Shown here piece after piece: positions 26,942 to 38,145 of a DNA stretch of 64,000 nucleotides. Positions within the stretch are counted from its first letter, which is position 1. Each line of letters begins with the position of its first letter. This DNA comes from CAWBBA01 sp963741625 (GTDB lineage: Bacteria > Desulfobacterota > Desulfomonilia > Desulfomonilales > Desulfomonilaceae). The DNA is taken from contig CAVUIT010000012.1 in NCBI GenBank assembly GCA_963741625.1, positions 310,001-374,000 of the forward strand, given 5' to 3'. The notes under the pieces are model-generated. The model worked only from the letters and a program-made list of their open reading frames with translations, did not search any database and had not been told where the DNA came from. Made by a program: the position numbers and the translations under genes.

Positions 26942-27321
26942 AGCGGACCATATAGTGATTCCTAAGAGTAATGAACGATTGCGAAGGGCGATCTGTAGGA
27001 ATTGGCAGTCATCAGCCTTCGTGCCTGTTTCATGATTCGCCGGCAGGGACGCCGGCGCTACGGTCACGGGGTAGGGCCGGCCTCCGTGCCGGTCGTCTTC
27101 TCCGTCATTCCCGCGAACGGGGGAATCCAGATTCTGGACCCCGGATCAAGTCCGGGGTGACGGTCTCATTCCCGCAAACCGGACAAAAATTTTGGCAATT
27201 GCCATAAAACAACCAATTCGGCCTGACAGGGACGCCGGGCGCTACCGGTTCTTTGCCATGAGCCTGGCGGATTGGATCAAAGCTTCTTGGGACTCCCATG
27301 AATAGCGTGCGCCCGAAAGCC
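26942..27321. repeat. Intergenic GC-rich palindromic repeats
   Basis: The gap has nested short inverted repeats (ggcagggacgccggcgctac at about 27043, a GTCATTCCCGCG-like element near 27103, ccccggatcaagtccgggg at 27140-27159). Similar pieces recur at 35.7 kb and 54.4 kb. There is no coding signal. Confidence 0.6.
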
Positions 27322-28620
27322 TCAGGAATCTCGAAATCGGGGATAAAGTGAGGTTTCCTCTCCCCAACTTGCTTCCCTGAGTACGGAGCCGGACGTAGCA
27401 GAAAATGCCTCGGAAGCCACCGGATCAAGCGTGGTTGGTTCATAACGGCTCGCATGATAGGTTGTGCCTCGCCACTGGAGAGCGTCTTTCCAGAGAATTC
27501 TCTTCACTATGACAAGATAGACCCAGACCAGCAGCAGATTTCCCAGGATTAACAAAGTAGAATATTTCTTGGGCAGGCCCATTTGCGAGCAGAACCAGGA
27601 CGAGACCACACACATCTCGATTGCGCAGATCAATGGAAGCAGGAACCAGGTGGCCGGCCAGATCTCTCGAGCTGCGGAAATATAAAAGTAGAGAGACGCA
27701 GCCATGACGGGGAAGCTCATCAGGATGTGAACCCCAAGATACTTAAGCACCGTAGGCATCTCATAGTTCATCGAGGCGCTCAGTATGCGAGTCCATCCCC
27801 TTACGGTCGCCCTAAAACCAGTATACATATGAGTCTGTAAAACGTTTTTCCCGTTCGCAAAGAGAAGCCCCAAGCCCGCGGCCTTGATCCTTTTGCCGAT
27901 CCCGATATCCTCAACAGCCAGGTCCCTTACTTCCTTGTGTCCTCCGATCTTTTCATAAGCAGACCGGCTGATCATATAAAACATGCCATTGGCGCTGGCC
28001 ACAGGGCTCGCGGGATCATTTACGAGCCCGAGGGGGTATAGGATGCAGCTCATAGCCGCGAAGGCCGGTTGGAGGGCCTTTTCCCAGAAGGTCTTGAGAA
28101 TGAACCTGGGACTGAGAGTCACCATGTTCGCGTTCCGTCTGACCGCTTCATAATAACACAAGCGCAAAGCCGACTTATGAAGGCGGCTATCTGCATCCAA
28201 AAAGGCCAGCCATTCACCGGATGCATGACGAACCCCCACGTCCAGAGCGTGACACTTTCCCGTCCAGCCTGGAGGCAGGCTCCCAATCGAAATTATACTG
28301 AAATTCTCTTGCTTTCCCGGCAGGGATTTGGCTATGGACGCGGTGAGGTCTTCGGACCTGTCGTCCACCAAAATAAGTTCGAACCGCTGGTAGTCCTGTG
28401 TCAGAACCGACTTGAGACATTGGCGTATCGTCGATTGCTCGTTGTGTGCCGGCACGATGACGGAGATAAGGGGCGGTTCGGCAAGGAGTGGCAAGTTTTT
28501 GTCCGGATCCAAAACCGGAACCCAGTGGAGGGACTTCAGCGCGTCCCTAATTCTCATTGTCCAGAAGTAGCCTTCAAAAAGCAAAACGGCCGTGGCCAAC
28601 GCTAAAGCTAGATAAATCAA
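27322..28620 (-). CDS. Membrane-bound family 2 glycosyltransferase
   Basis: The 432-residue protein has an N-terminal membrane helix, a GT2 catalytic domain (ISVIVPAHNEQSTIRQCL, VDDRSEDLT, WTGKCHALDVGV, the DxD metal site in FLDADSR) and three to four C-terminal membrane helices. This layout resembles carotenoid and hopanoid-type glycosyltransferases. The acceptor is unknown. The last 45 residues after the final helix are not typical of the family and read into a repeat-rich region, so the natural stop may have been altered. It stands alone between two repeat blocks. Confidence 0.85.
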   Translation of the reverse strand: MIYLALALATAVLLFEGYFWTMRIRDALKSLHWVPVLDPDKNLPLLAEPPLISVIVPAHNEQSTIRQCLKSVLTQDYQRFELILVDDRSEDLTASIAKSLPGKQENFSIISIGSLPPGWTGKCHALDVGVRHASGEWLAFLDADSRLHKSALRLCYYEAVRRNANMVTLSPRFILKTFWEKALQPAFAAMSCILYPLGLVNDPASPVASANGMFYMISRSAYEKIGGHKEVRDLAVEDIGIGKRIKAAGLGLLFANGKNVLQTHMYTGFRATVRGWTRILSASMNYEMPTVLKYLGVHILMSFPVMAASLYFYISAAREIWPATWFLLPLICAIEMCVVSSWFCSQMGLPKKYSTLLILGNLLLVWVYLVIVKRILWKDALQWRGTTYHASRYEPTTLDPVASEAFSATSGSVLREASWGEETSLYPRFRDS

Positions 28621-28752
28621 GTTTTCCCCTTGGTATACAGATTGCCAAATGAAGTGGCGAAGTTGCGCAGTGACAAGGATAGGAGCGGGTTTTAAACCCG
28701 CCCCTACGTTTCAATACATCAGTATAAATGAAATGACGTCCAACAATCAAAG

Positions 28753-28777
28753 AAAAACGGAGGGCCTAAGCCCTCCG
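28753..28777 (-). terminator. Rho-independent terminator for the porin gene
   Basis: CGGAGGGC-CTAA-GCCCTCCG (28758-28777). On the minus strand it is followed by five Ts. It lies 34 bases after the porin stop. Confidence 0.8.
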
Positions 28778-28810
28778 CCATATTATACGTGATTCTCGTC
28801 GGACACTTCC

Positions 28811-30648
28811 CTAGAAGTCTCCAGTGACCTTGAGTTCGATACCAAAAATAGGATCAATCTGCTTGTTGGGATTGACGTGCCACAGCAGAGGATTGTTGCC
28901 AGACCCAGCTGCAGGGGTAGTCGCCCATCCAGGAATTGTCTTGTCAACACACGCCCAGCTGAACCACTGTCCGGGCTGCCAGTAAGCGGACGAGAAGTTT
29001 ACGGTCAGACCTTCCAAAAGCTTCCAATCGGCTCCTGCGCCGATTTCCCAACCCAGGTTGGTATCGGGTATCGAGGGCGCACCTGAGCTTGTCGTGTCAT
29101 GGAAGGGGAGCACGGTGCCGGCGGGGATAACAGTGACGCCGCCAGCAGCCAGGGCTGTCGGCCGAACCGGTTTTATGAAGCCCCATCCCCAACCGCTCCG
29201 GGATGCTCTATCAGCCCAGAAGAAGCTCGAGTAGACATTCAAGTTGGACGCAACCGCGTAATCTAGTCTAGCGCCATAAACCATTGCGTCTTCAATGTAC
29301 CCGTTCCCGGTATCACCGTTGATATGGGTCCCCAAACCGTAGTCGTACACCATTAGGAGACTGTACGGCCGGAACAGGCCGGTGTTGGAGAAGGACGAGG
29401 GTCGCCTGATGTTATCGCCGGCCCTGCCAGCCTGTGTTATAAGACCTGTGCGGTCTATTTGCCTACCGGCCCGTCGGTCAGGCCCTGCCGCCCAGGCAGA
29501 GATGAGAGACAACTTAGCCGGGCCGCACAGAATCCCGCCTTCTGCCACTGCTCGCCAGTTCTCGATATACGTATCGGTGATAAACAAAGTTTGACCAAAC
29601 GCGTTGACGCCATTAGTGGCCGTACCCCCGCCTGCAGCCTTTTGGCGGTTTCTGTTTGTCTGATGGTCCCAGTCCAACTCAGCGTTGAAGAAGAACCGGC
29701 CGTTATTGTACTTCATGTACCAGGTGCCGTAAACCTCTGTGCGCTCTAGGTATGCCCTGATTGCCCTGTTGGCGGCTGAATCTATGATGCCTTCCCCGCC
29801 ATTGACAAAACGCAGAGGGTTAAAGAGGAAGCCTGTTTCAAAAGGCCCGTTACGATACGTGACTGCAGGTAACGTGGTGTCCCACCAGCGCCCGTTGTTC
29901 TTGTCAAAGTCCTGGTTGTAATAGCCGGTCGTGTTAGTGGGCACGGCGGTGGGCAGCGGATAATTGCTGCCGGTAGAGCCTCTCCTGGCTGGATAGTTCG
30001 AAATCTGGAACCGGAGGGGACCGTAAGGCACCGTCAAGGCGAAAGACTCAGAGGAGCGAGACTCTTCTCCGTTGTAGTACATACCCATGCCGAATGTGGA
30101 CTTTCTTTTTCCGAGCGTGAAAATACCCCATGGCGTTTCAGCAGTCATCCAGAGGGTGTTCCAGTATCCAGGCGAAAAGGACCGCTGAATGCCGGACGAC
30201 CTGCTGTTAAGATTTTGGGATGCCACCAGGTTGCCGAACGCCGAAATCTATGTTGGGGATGAAATCCGGCGCGGTCTGTAGGTAACCACTCCCCTATGTA
30301 ATAGTTGCCCCTGACTCGAAGAGCAGGGTTCATCCTCAGTTCCATATTGGTTGACATATAAAAGACGTTCCAGGAAGCATCGGAACCGGATACGAATTCA
30401 TTACCGTTGCTCGCCGTGTGCGCTCCGAGCCAACCATTGATGGGGGCAAAAAAGCCTGCACCAGCGCCTCCGATGCCGCTACCAGCGTCCTGGTCGTAAG
30501 GACCGAAGAAGCCGCTGCTCCCGCTCTGGGACCGGTAATCATATTCCCAGGTAAACGCGCCGTCCATCAAGAATTCCCATGCGGCTGCCGGGGCTGCGAT
30601 GGCCAGGCAAAGGACCGCTGCTAATAACCAAACCCTATAACGATGCAT
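28811..30648 (-). pseudogene. Outer-membrane beta-barrel (porin-like) protein, frameshifted
   Basis: The start ATG 30648 follows AGGAGG by eight bases and opens a signal peptide (WLLAAVLCLAIAAPAAAW). The mature part has many alternating strands, aromatic belts and a C-terminal Phe (ELKVTGDF), typical of an outer-membrane barrel. Around 30230-30260 the frame changes: reading frames supply ADRAPDFIPNI-like, then AFGNLVASQNLN, so one or two small indels lie there. The joined protein is about 610 residues. It has its own promoter and terminator. The passenger substrate is unknown; the family was not identified more precisely. Confidence 0.75.
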
Positions 30649-30791
30649 TTGATATTCCTCCTTCATAGGGACGGAGAAATTTCCGTCCACATCACAGCAA
30701 AACAATCGCCCGGTCTCTTGAAAGCCCCTTCGATCAGGGCCTCAAACAGACTCGAACAGCATTTAACCACAAATATTGAGAGTTAGACGGT

Positions 30792-30820
30792 ATCGTACGT
30801 ATTGTGCCTCTGAATGTCAA
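30792..30820 (-). promoter_or_regulatory. Putative porin promoter
   Basis: Minus strand: perfect -35 TTGACA (30820-30815), a 17-base spacer and -10 TACGAT (30797-30792). The porin start is 144 bases downstream. Confidence 0.55.
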
Positions 30821-31061
30821 GTTAAAAATGGGCTATTTCCGCGGGGAAAAACTTACAATAATGTTAACTGTGGCAAAGAGTATTATCCAAGGTATCATTG
30901 TTTTTTTAGCATTTTGTGATAAGTGACGAACAGACATGGTCAAGTGCCGATTTGTCCTGCGGAAGGCTCGCATGAAAACCGGCGTGACACCAATACGATT
31001 TCAAAGCAATGAATTGCGAGGCGGATAAGCGTTCACTTACACGGGGCAATCGTTGTGTCTG

Positions 31062-31150
31062 TGTCATTGCGAGGAATGAAACGACGAAGCAATCTCAGCT
31101 TTGGCCGTAGAATCCCGCGTTTCGCGGGACTTCGCTCCGCTCGCAATGAC
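31062..31150. repeat. MITE-like element with terminal inverted repeats
   Basis: GTCATTGCGAG (31062-31072) and CTCGCAATGAC (31140-31150) are perfect 11-bp inverted ends. A similar right end occurs at 35848-35876. The region 30821-31514 otherwise has no gene. Confidence 0.65.
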
Positions 31151-31295
31151 AGTTTTTCGCCACCTAAGTGAAACCTCACCGAGGTGGGTAAATGTCATTG
31201 CGAAAGCGCAAGTTTGAAGTAATCTTCGATTGGCTGGGCGTACCCGCAGTCGTTATTCCTGCGTATGCGGGAATCCAGCCAAGGGACCCTTAGGT

Positions 31296-31455
31296 AGTCC
31301 AGTTCGTAATCCGGGTGATGTATTCTTGGACTCGAGACGATAAAAGAAGATTCGAGACCTGGTATTGGTGGGACAGGCATCTTGCCTGTCATTATTTGAT
31401 AGACAGGCAGTATGCCTGTCCCACCAAAGCTTTCCAAAATACGTCACCGAACTTA
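31296..31455. repeat. Dispersed repeat, copy A, with hairpin
   Basis: The core GGTGGGACAGGCATCTTGCC ... GACAGGCAGTATGCCTGTCC (31367-31425) is a long inverted repeat. The whole of about 150 bases is repeated at 37013-37148 with about 85 percent identity by eye. Confidence 0.7.
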
Positions 31456-31514
31456 TGAACCCGAGCACTTAGGGTCATTTGGTTTCCAACACAAAGCTGC
31501 GCGAGAGACCTGCC

Positions 31515-32277
31515 ATGGAAATTACCATCCTGGGAACTGGGACCGCCACCCCGAACCTCGAACGCAATGCTTCAGGGCTGGCTGTCCGCGCGAAAAATTT
31601 ATTAATGCTCGTGGATATCGGGCCGGGCGTTCTTCGGAGGCTGTGCGAAGCCCGAATCGACTCAAAATCGATCGACGTTATTCTTATCACCCATTTCCAC
31701 CCGGACCACGTTTCAGACCTGGCGCCTTTCCTGTTTGCTTCCAACTACGAGTACGGACCGGTTCGCCGGGAAGCCTTTCATGTGGTGGGACCAGGAGGAT
31801 TGAAGCAATTCTACGATGCTCTGGTAGGGTGCTATGGTAATTGGATAGTACCCGACGGGAGATCGGCTGATCGTAAAGGAGGTCGACCCGCAAGGCCCTG
31901 ACGCGTTTTCCCTGGGAGAAATTACAATTCGCTCGGCCCCTTCAGCTCATTCCTTCCCGAGTGTGTCTTACCGGATAGAGGAGAACGGCGTCTCGGTCAC
32001 TGTGTCCGGAGACACGGACGTGTCCGAAGACCTGGTGAAACTAGCCAAGGGCACCGAGGTTCTCGTGTGCGAATGCTCTTTCCCGGATGAGATGAAGACC
32101 GCAGGGCACCTTATTCCTTCGGAAGCGGGGAGAACAGCCGCACGGGCAGGTGCAAAAAAGCTTGTGCTTACGCATTTTTATCCGCCGTGCGAGGAAGTGG
32201 ACATAGTTACTCAGGCCGCAGCGTTTTTCTCAGGAGAGATCGTCAAGGCCAAGGATTTAATGGTGATTCAGGTGTGA
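31515..32277 (+). pseudogene. Metallo-beta-lactamase-fold hydrolase (RNase Z-like), frameshifted
   Basis: The start ITILGTGTATPNLERNASG and the metal motif THFHPDHVSDLAPFLF mark the ElaC/RNase Z-type MBL fold. The frame breaks at 31860; dropping one A reads VPDGDRLIVKEVDPQG and continues through SAPSAHSFPSVSYRI, SGDTDVSEDLVKLAKG and LVLTHFYPPCEE, closing the active site. Stop 32277. The intact length is about 254 residues. The family includes tRNA 3' endonucleases and phosphodiesterases; no C-terminal extension of long RNase Z exists. The inserted base is probably an error. Confidence 0.82.
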
Positions 32278-32303
32278 ACGCTACGGACCAAGTGACATTC
32301 AAA

Positions 32304-32340
32304 GTCCCCCTTTTTTTAAAGGGGGATTTAGGGGGATTTT
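32304..32340. repeat. G/C-run palindromic repeat
   Basis: CCCCC-T7-AAAGGGGG followed by ATTTAGGGGGATTTT. The same motif recurs at 61384-61470 and 62049-62132. Confidence 0.65.
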
Positions 32341-32447
32341 CAGGGTGTTAAGTCAAAATCTACCCAGCCACCCTTTACAAAAGAGGGCTAACGCGTGCTT
32401 ATTTTGAGGCCCACATGAAGGGAGCGCCACTCGCTACTACCGGTGTA

Positions 32448-32476
32448 AAGACATTTCCGATTCACTACATTATAAT
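32448..32476 (+). promoter_or_regulatory. Putative promoter of the PBP1A gene
   Basis: -35-like AAGACA (32448-32453), a 17-base spacer and a perfect -10 TATAAT (32471-32476), 45 bases before the gene. Confidence 0.45.
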
Positions 32477-32520
32477 GGGCTCCGAGGAATGAACCGCAAA
32501 GGATCGCAATCAGGTTAATC

Positions 32521-35437
32521 ATGATCGGCAAAGGGCTTGTCAGCAGATTACTATTCACGATATTTTTTCTTGTTCCTCTAATAGTGGTTCTTGAAATCCC
32601 TGTCTTTCTGGCAGGCGCCACTCTGGGCACTTATATAGTCTTCTCACGTAACCTCCCGGAAATTCCGGAATTGGCCTCGTACCAGCCCAAGACGGTATCC
32701 ACATTCTATGCGGATGACGGGACGGTAATCGGAATTTTTTATAAGCAGAAGAGGTTTGTCGTCGACCTTGCTCAGATACCGCCTCATGTTGTCAATGCAT
32801 TTCTTGCCTCAGAAGATGGCAGGTTTTTTGAACATTCCGGTGTGGATTGGTCCGGCTTGGTTCGGGCCATGGTGCGTAACGTCAGTGCCGGGCGGATCGT
32901 GCAGGGCGGGAGTACCATCACCATGCAAGTTACCCGGAACTTCCTTCTGAGCCGGGAAAGAAAGTTCTCACGAAAAATCAAGGAGATTATTCTTGCCCTC
33001 CAACTGGAGAAAGTTTGGGCAAAACAAAAGATCCTCCACGTCTACCTCAACGAAATTTATCTCGGCGAAAGCTCTTATGGAGTGGAGGCAGCGGCCCGAT
33101 GTTACTTTGACAAGCCGGTGGAGCATCTTAGTGTCGCAGAGGCTGCTTTAATTGCCGGCCTGGTGGCAGGTCCGGCCCGTTTCAATCCATTCAAGAACGA
33201 GGAAGTCGCCCGCCAAAAGCAGGCAACGGTGCTGGCGCGTATGCTGAAAGCCGGGTTTATTAATGAGGAAGAGTACCAGAAGGCTAAGACTGAGCAGCTC
33301 CATTTCAAAAGGGAGGCGTCCCGACCGTTTGATCTAGTGCCGGACTTTGCAGAAGCCGTTAGGCGCTACATCATAAGCAAGTACGGCGAGGATAAACTCC
33401 TTAACGAAGGGCTGCAGGTGTTCACCACTTGCAGGATCGATTATCAGCGCAAGGCCCTGGAAGCTATGGAGAAAGGCCTGGCGGAGGTAAGAGGTCGCCA
33501 GAAACATCTGGCCATTCTAAGGACCGTCCCTCAGGATCAGATTTCAGACCTGCTTCAAAAGCGCAACACCCCTGAGTTGCAAGAAGGCAAAATCTATCAG
33601 GGTGTTGTTGTAAAGGTGGTGACGCGAAAGAAACAAGGAAATTGAGCTTCAAGTCGCGCTGAGCAAACGTTTGAGAGGAATTGTGCGCGTCAATGAGCCC
33701 AAACCGATTTACAAGGTCGGCCATGTGCTGGCGCTCAGATTCGGCGGGTTTGTGGATGAAACGCCCCTCTTTGTCCCGGATGATGACCCGAAGCTCCAGG
33801 GGGCTCTGGTTGCAATAGAAAATCGAACCGGTTACGTGCGTGCCCTCGTGGGGGGCGCCTCTGGGGAGCACTTCCAGTTTAACAGGGCAACTCAGGGAAA
33901 GCGTCAACCGGGAAGCTCATTCAAACCGATCATCTATTCCGCAGCTCTCGAAGAGAAAAGCTACAGTCCTGCCACGATCATCGTGGATGAGCCGATAGTT
34001 GTGGACCTCGACGGGAAAGAGGAGGGAGAGGAATGGGAACCGAAGAACGCAGGCGGCAGCTTCCTGGGGCCGCTGAGTTTGCGCCGCGCTTTGGAGCTTT
34101 CTCGAAACATTTGCACGATAAAGATCCTGATGGACGTGGGTTTTGACCCTGTCATCGCAATGGCCGGGAAAATGGGAATCACATCGAGCCTGGGTCGAAA
34201 CCTCTCGCTCAGCTTAGGGACTTCGGAAGTAAGCCTCTTTCAGTTGACATCGGCCTTCACAGTCTTTCCAAACAGCGGGATCCATGTCGAGCCTGTTCTC
34301 GTCAAACGAATAGAAGATCGGTACGGAAATGTCCTGGAAGATAACACTGAAATCCCGTTGCTGGACGATTCCGAGATTCCGCGTCCAATCCCCCGGGACG
34401 AGTTCAGGACTGCTGAAGATGACTCGATGCCGATGGGTGAGCCGGCCAACCCTCGGGTGCGGAAACGGAATGACGGACCCAAACAAAAAGCCTCTGAGGC
34501 ACTTGTCCCTGCTGAAGAGACCTCAACTCAGCCTTCAAAGCGGGTGAGCGCAGCAATGTCTCCGCAAACCGCTTACATTATGACTTCGCTTCTCCAGGGC
34601 GGAGTGAAGGTAGGGACTGGTGCTCGAATGGTCAAATATGTGCAACGCAAAGACCTGGCGGGCAAAACCGGCACCACTAACAATGCTGAAGATACTTGGT
34701 TTATCGGGTTCAGTCCTGATTTCACTGCCGGGGTTTGGGTCGGGTTCGACGAAAAGAGACCCCTGGGTAGCCGAGAGGAGGGGGCCCGAGCTGCTCTCCC
34801 CGTCTGGGGGTACTTCATGGCGGAGGTTCTGAAAAATAGGCCGGAGAAGGAGTTTCCCGTCCCGCCGGATGTAACTTTCAAGGAAATGCTCACATTCGCT
34901 GGGAGTCCCACAGAGGGATTCTCCCCGAAACCGGTGCGAGAGCCCGTGTACACCCCTTTCGCGGGCAAGACACTTGTCCTGTGCCCGATTGATACACCGG
35001 AAACGCTCGCAGCGTACAGATTGCCCTTTCCCGGTCTACCGACCGACCAGACCCCATACGGCTATCAACAGGTCGGTCAGCCTCAACCTGGGCCGTATCC
35101 GTTGTACCCGGGAACTACAGCGCCGATACATCCCATGGACGGCAGAAACCTCTTTCCGGAACAGGGGCCTCCCCTGCAAGGAGCGCCGCCCGGCCAGCCT
35201 GAAGGGCCGCGAGGGCCTAGTGGTGACCTAAACGTGGGTCCTCCTGCCCAAACCGGATACCTTTCAGACTCAGAAGCTCCAGTCCGCCCATCAATGGGCA
35301 ATCCCCAGCCGGCCCGCAGCGGTTTGAATCAACCACATCAGCAGAACCTGAACCCGCGGGAAGATCCTCGGTCTTTTCAGCAGCCCAATCCGAACCCATA
35401 TTCTTACCAAGCCCCCGCGACCCGAGGACCTCAATGA
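32521..35437 (+). pseudogene. mrcA: Penicillin-binding protein 1A, frameshifted
   Basis: This is a bifunctional peptidoglycan synthase. It has an N-terminal membrane helix, a GT51 transglycosylase (SEDGRFFEHSGVDW, GGSTITMQVTRN, LNEIYLGESSYGVEAAA) and a transpeptidase with SxxK in PGSSFKP, SRN in LSRNICT and KTG in GKTGTTNNAEDTW. The frame breaks near 33622; dropping one base reads RERNKEIELQVALSKRLRG and joins both halves. The last 130 residues are proline/glutamine-rich, an unusual tail. Joined length about 970 residues exceeds the usual 800-850. Both halves keep all catalytic motifs, so the gene is probably functional and the indel may be an error. Confidence 0.87.
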
Positions 35438-35958
35438 TAGGTAGATGAGTGGGCGGAGGGCAAAGGCCCCAACTCGTCACGGGCATGGTGTGTATTTTAG
35501 GCAGGTTATCACCCTCCCCTTCCTCCTCCCGTCGAGGGAGGGGGTTCCGAAAACCCTCGCCCCTGGCGGGAGAGGGCAGGGTGAGGGGATCCTTCCGATG
35601 CGAGGGGTGAAACGACGAGTCGATCTCATCGGTGGGACTGTTGGTGCCACGGATGTGCGTAGCTCATCCGTGCTTCACGGACGACCCTCACTTCACGTTA
35701 ATGGCACCACAACGGTCATTTGTCACCCCGGACTCCGGTCCGGGGTCTCGTAGGGGCGGTTCGAGAACCGCCCTAAATAAGGGCGCAGCGAGCGGCGCCC
35801 CTACAGTCCGCGGCGGGAATGACGACGGCGGGACACTCATCCCACCGCAGATTGCTTCGCTGCGCTCGCAATGACATAATCGGAGATAATCCTAATTCTC
35901 CCTGCGAAATTGAATGCACAAGTCGGTATCTCACAGCATGCCCAAAGGAGACTCATAG
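35438..35958. repeat. Repeat-rich intergenic block
   Basis: The 520 bases contain CTCCCCTTCC-type and GAGGGAGGGGG pieces, the gtgccacggatgtg element (about 35643), ccggactccggtccggggtc (35728-35747), GGGGCGGTTCGAGAACCGCCC (35753-35773), ggcgccgctcgc-type palindromes and a right end CTCGCAATGAC (35865-35875). No gene was seen. Confidence 0.6.
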
Positions 35959-36981
35959 ATGCGAGTGGCTGTAGCCATGAGCGGCGGGGCGGACAGCACG
36001 GCCGCAGCCCTTCTTCTGAAGAAGGAGGGCCATGACGTGACAGGTCTCCACATGCGCCTGCACTCGCAATCCGAAGCTACCTGGATATCCGCGCAAAGAG
36101 CCGCGCACGAGATCGGCATTCCCATTCACCTGGTGGATCTGTCCGGGGAGTTCTCCGAACTTGTTGTAAGCCCCTTTCTGGAAAGCTATTCTCAGGGTCT
36201 TACACCGTCGCCGTGCCCGATTTGCAATCGATTCATCAAGCTGGGCTTCTTGCTCGACCACGCGCTCGCTTTAGGTTCCGAAAAGATGGCGACGGGACAC
36301 TACGCGCGCGTCGCAGGAACAAGTGAAGAACCCATGCTACTTGTCGGGAAGGACAGGGGTAAGGATCAGTCTTATTTTCTATTCATGATGACCAGGGATA
36401 TGCTCAATAAGGTTCTCTTTCCACTGGGAGATCTCACGAAGAACCAGGTGAGAGAATTCCTAAAGAGCGCAGGCGTCTCCGTTTGGGAATCCGGGGAGTC
36501 GCAAGATCTCTGCTTCATACCCAACGGTGATTATCGAGGTTTTCTCTCGTCTCACGGAATAGAGCCATACTCGGGTAACATAGTGGATTTGCAAGGAAAT
36601 ATTCTTGGGCAGCATAAGGGAATAACAGGTCATACCGTTGGACAACGAAGGGGCCTGGGGATTTGCGGACCGAGGCCGCATTACGTGATTCGAATAGATT
36701 CGGGCACGCAGACAATTGTGGTGGGGACAAAGGATGAGACATTTGTACCGAGGTTGCGACTGGGAGGGATGAATCTGTTAGTGTCTTCCGGCCTGTCCGT
36801 CGGTGAACGGTTCCACGTGAAGGTACGTTCGACGGCAAAAGCTGTGCCGACAACCGTGGTCAATTTTTGTATGGATAATGCGGAACTTGAGTTTGACGAG
36901 CCCCAATCGGGAATAGCTTCCGGGCAGGCCGCGGTCCTCTATTCGGGAGACAGAGTCATCGGGGGCGGATGGATAAAATAG
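35959..36981 (+). CDS. mnmA: tRNA-specific 2-thiouridylase MnmA
   Basis: MnmA thiolates U34 of tRNA Lys, Glu and Gln. It has the PP-loop SGGADSTAAALLL, the catalytic Cys in SPCPICNRFIKLG, the KDQSYFLF motif, and the second Cys in SQDLCFIPNGDY, then the C-terminal beta-barrel (YSGNIVDLQGNILGQHKG). The length of 340 is within the family range. The ribosome site is aaaggagactcatag before ATG. It is a single gene in a repeat-rich area. The cysteines for both persulfide steps are present. Confidence 0.93.
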   Translation: MRVAVAMSGGADSTAAALLLKKEGHDVTGLHMRLHSQSEATWISAQRAAHEIGIPIHLVDLSGEFSELVVSPFLESYSQGLTPSPCPICNRFIKLGFLLDHALALGSEKMATGHYARVAGTSEEPMLLVGKDRGKDQSYFLFMMTRDMLNKVLFPLGDLTKNQVREFLKSAGVSVWESGESQDLCFIPNGDYRGFLSSHGIEPYSGNIVDLQGNILGQHKGITGHTVGQRRGLGICGPRPHYVIRIDSGTQTIVVGTKDETFVPRLRLGGMNLLVSSGLSVGERFHVKVRSTAKAVPTTVVNFCMDNAELEFDEPQSGIASGQAAVLYSGDRVIGGGWIK

Positions 36982-37012
36982 GTTCAGAGATTTGGCCGGA
37001 GGGGCCTAAGTG

Positions 37013-37148
37013 GTCCAGTTGGTAATCCGGGGACGTATTCTTGGATTCGAGACCATGGTATTGGTGGGACAGGCATCTTGCCTGTCATTTCGATAGACAG
37101 GCAAGATGCCTGTCCCACCAAAGCTTTCCGAAATGCGTCATCGAACTT
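37013..37148. repeat. Dispersed repeat, copy B, with perfect hairpin
   Basis: A near-perfect inverted repeat GGTGGGACAGGCATCTTGCC ... GGCAAGATGCCTGTCCCACC spans 37063-37119 with an 8-13 base loop. Flanks match copy A (31296-31455). Confidence 0.75.
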
Positions 37149-37189
37149 GCAACCAAGTACTCGATTTGGCCCGGCAAGGACGGCGACCA

Positions 37190-38041
37190 GTGAAAACCCA
37201 GAAAGAGTCTTTTGTGGCTCAGAAAGAGCAACGGCTCCGAGAAATCATCCTCGAAACGTTAGCCAAAGCGGGTGGCGGACGAGTGTTTATTGGATTTTCC
37301 GGTGGAGTGGATTCAAGTCTGCTTCTTTGGGAGACTGTCCAGTCCCTTGGATCGGAGAGAATCACGGCCGTGACAGCGACCTCTCCTACTTCTTTTCCGG
37401 AAGAAGAGGAATCAGCGCGAAGATTCGCGTCGGATTTACGGGTAAGACATCTAGTGATCCCCACTAGTGAATGTGACGACTCCGAGTTCATGAGCAATCC
37501 TTGGGATCGCTGCTACAGATGCAAGCGTATCCGCTACACCCTTATGAAAGAGTTGTCGGACCAGGTACCAGGCTCCATCATATTCGACGGCACTCAAAGC
37601 GATGATGTGCCCGAGGATCGCCCGGGGATGCGCGCCTTGGCGGAACTGGGCATCTCAAGTCCGCTCGCAGAGGCCGGCATCGGCAAAGATGACGTGCGGA
37701 GATTCCTGAGAAAAGCCGGCTTTTCAGACTTGGCAGAAAAACGTGCTCAGCCTTGCCTCGCTACCCGTATTCCCGTTGGGCAGTCGATCACTCTGGAAGC
37801 CCTGGAGATGGTTCGCCAGGGCGAATCGTTTCTGAAAGAGTGCGGTCTGGCTACCGTTCGATTGCGCCATCACCAGACTTTAGCGCGAATCGTCACAGAC
37901 AGCTCCGGCCTCTCCTTGATCCTCTTAGGAGACAATCTTAGACAAAAAATACTAGCGAAGCTTAAAGAACTGGGATATCAACATGTGACCCTCGATTTGG
38001 AAGAGTACGGCAAGAACGAGGTACGTTTCGGCGCTCGATAA
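37190..38041 (+). CDS. larE: ATP-dependent sulfur-insertion enzyme LarE
   Basis: LarE inserts sulfur into the pyridinium precursor of the nickel-pincer cofactor of lactate racemase-type enzymes. It has a PP-loop FSGGVDSSLLLWE, and cysteines at RCYRCK and QPCLATR. Those three cysteines match the pattern of LarE forms proposed to bind 4Fe-4S rather than give up one Cys. The start is GTG 37190 (after aaggacggcgacca); an in-frame ATG at 37106 lies inside a repeat and is rejected. LarB, LarC and LarA are not adjacent. 283 residues is typical. Confidence 0.85.
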   Translation: MKTQKESFVAQKEQRLREIILETLAKAGGGRVFIGFSGGVDSSLLLWETVQSLGSERITAVTATSPTSFPEEEESARRFASDLRVRHLVIPTSECDDSEFMSNPWDRCYRCKRIRYTLMKELSDQVPGSIIFDGTQSDDVPEDRPGMRALAELGISSPLAEAGIGKDDVRRFLRKAGFSDLAEKRAQPCLATRIPVGQSITLEALEMVRQGESFLKECGLATVRLRHHQTLARIVTDSSGLSLILLGDNLRQKILAKLKELGYQHVTLDLEEYGKNEVRFGAR

Positions 38042-38145
38042 GTTTTCCCCAATCGATTGAAACAACCTTCCGGCCACCATATCTACGCTTGCTCTAAACT
38101 GTGTAAGGGGGTTACAATGAAAGTTGGCTGGAGGGGCAAGGAAAA

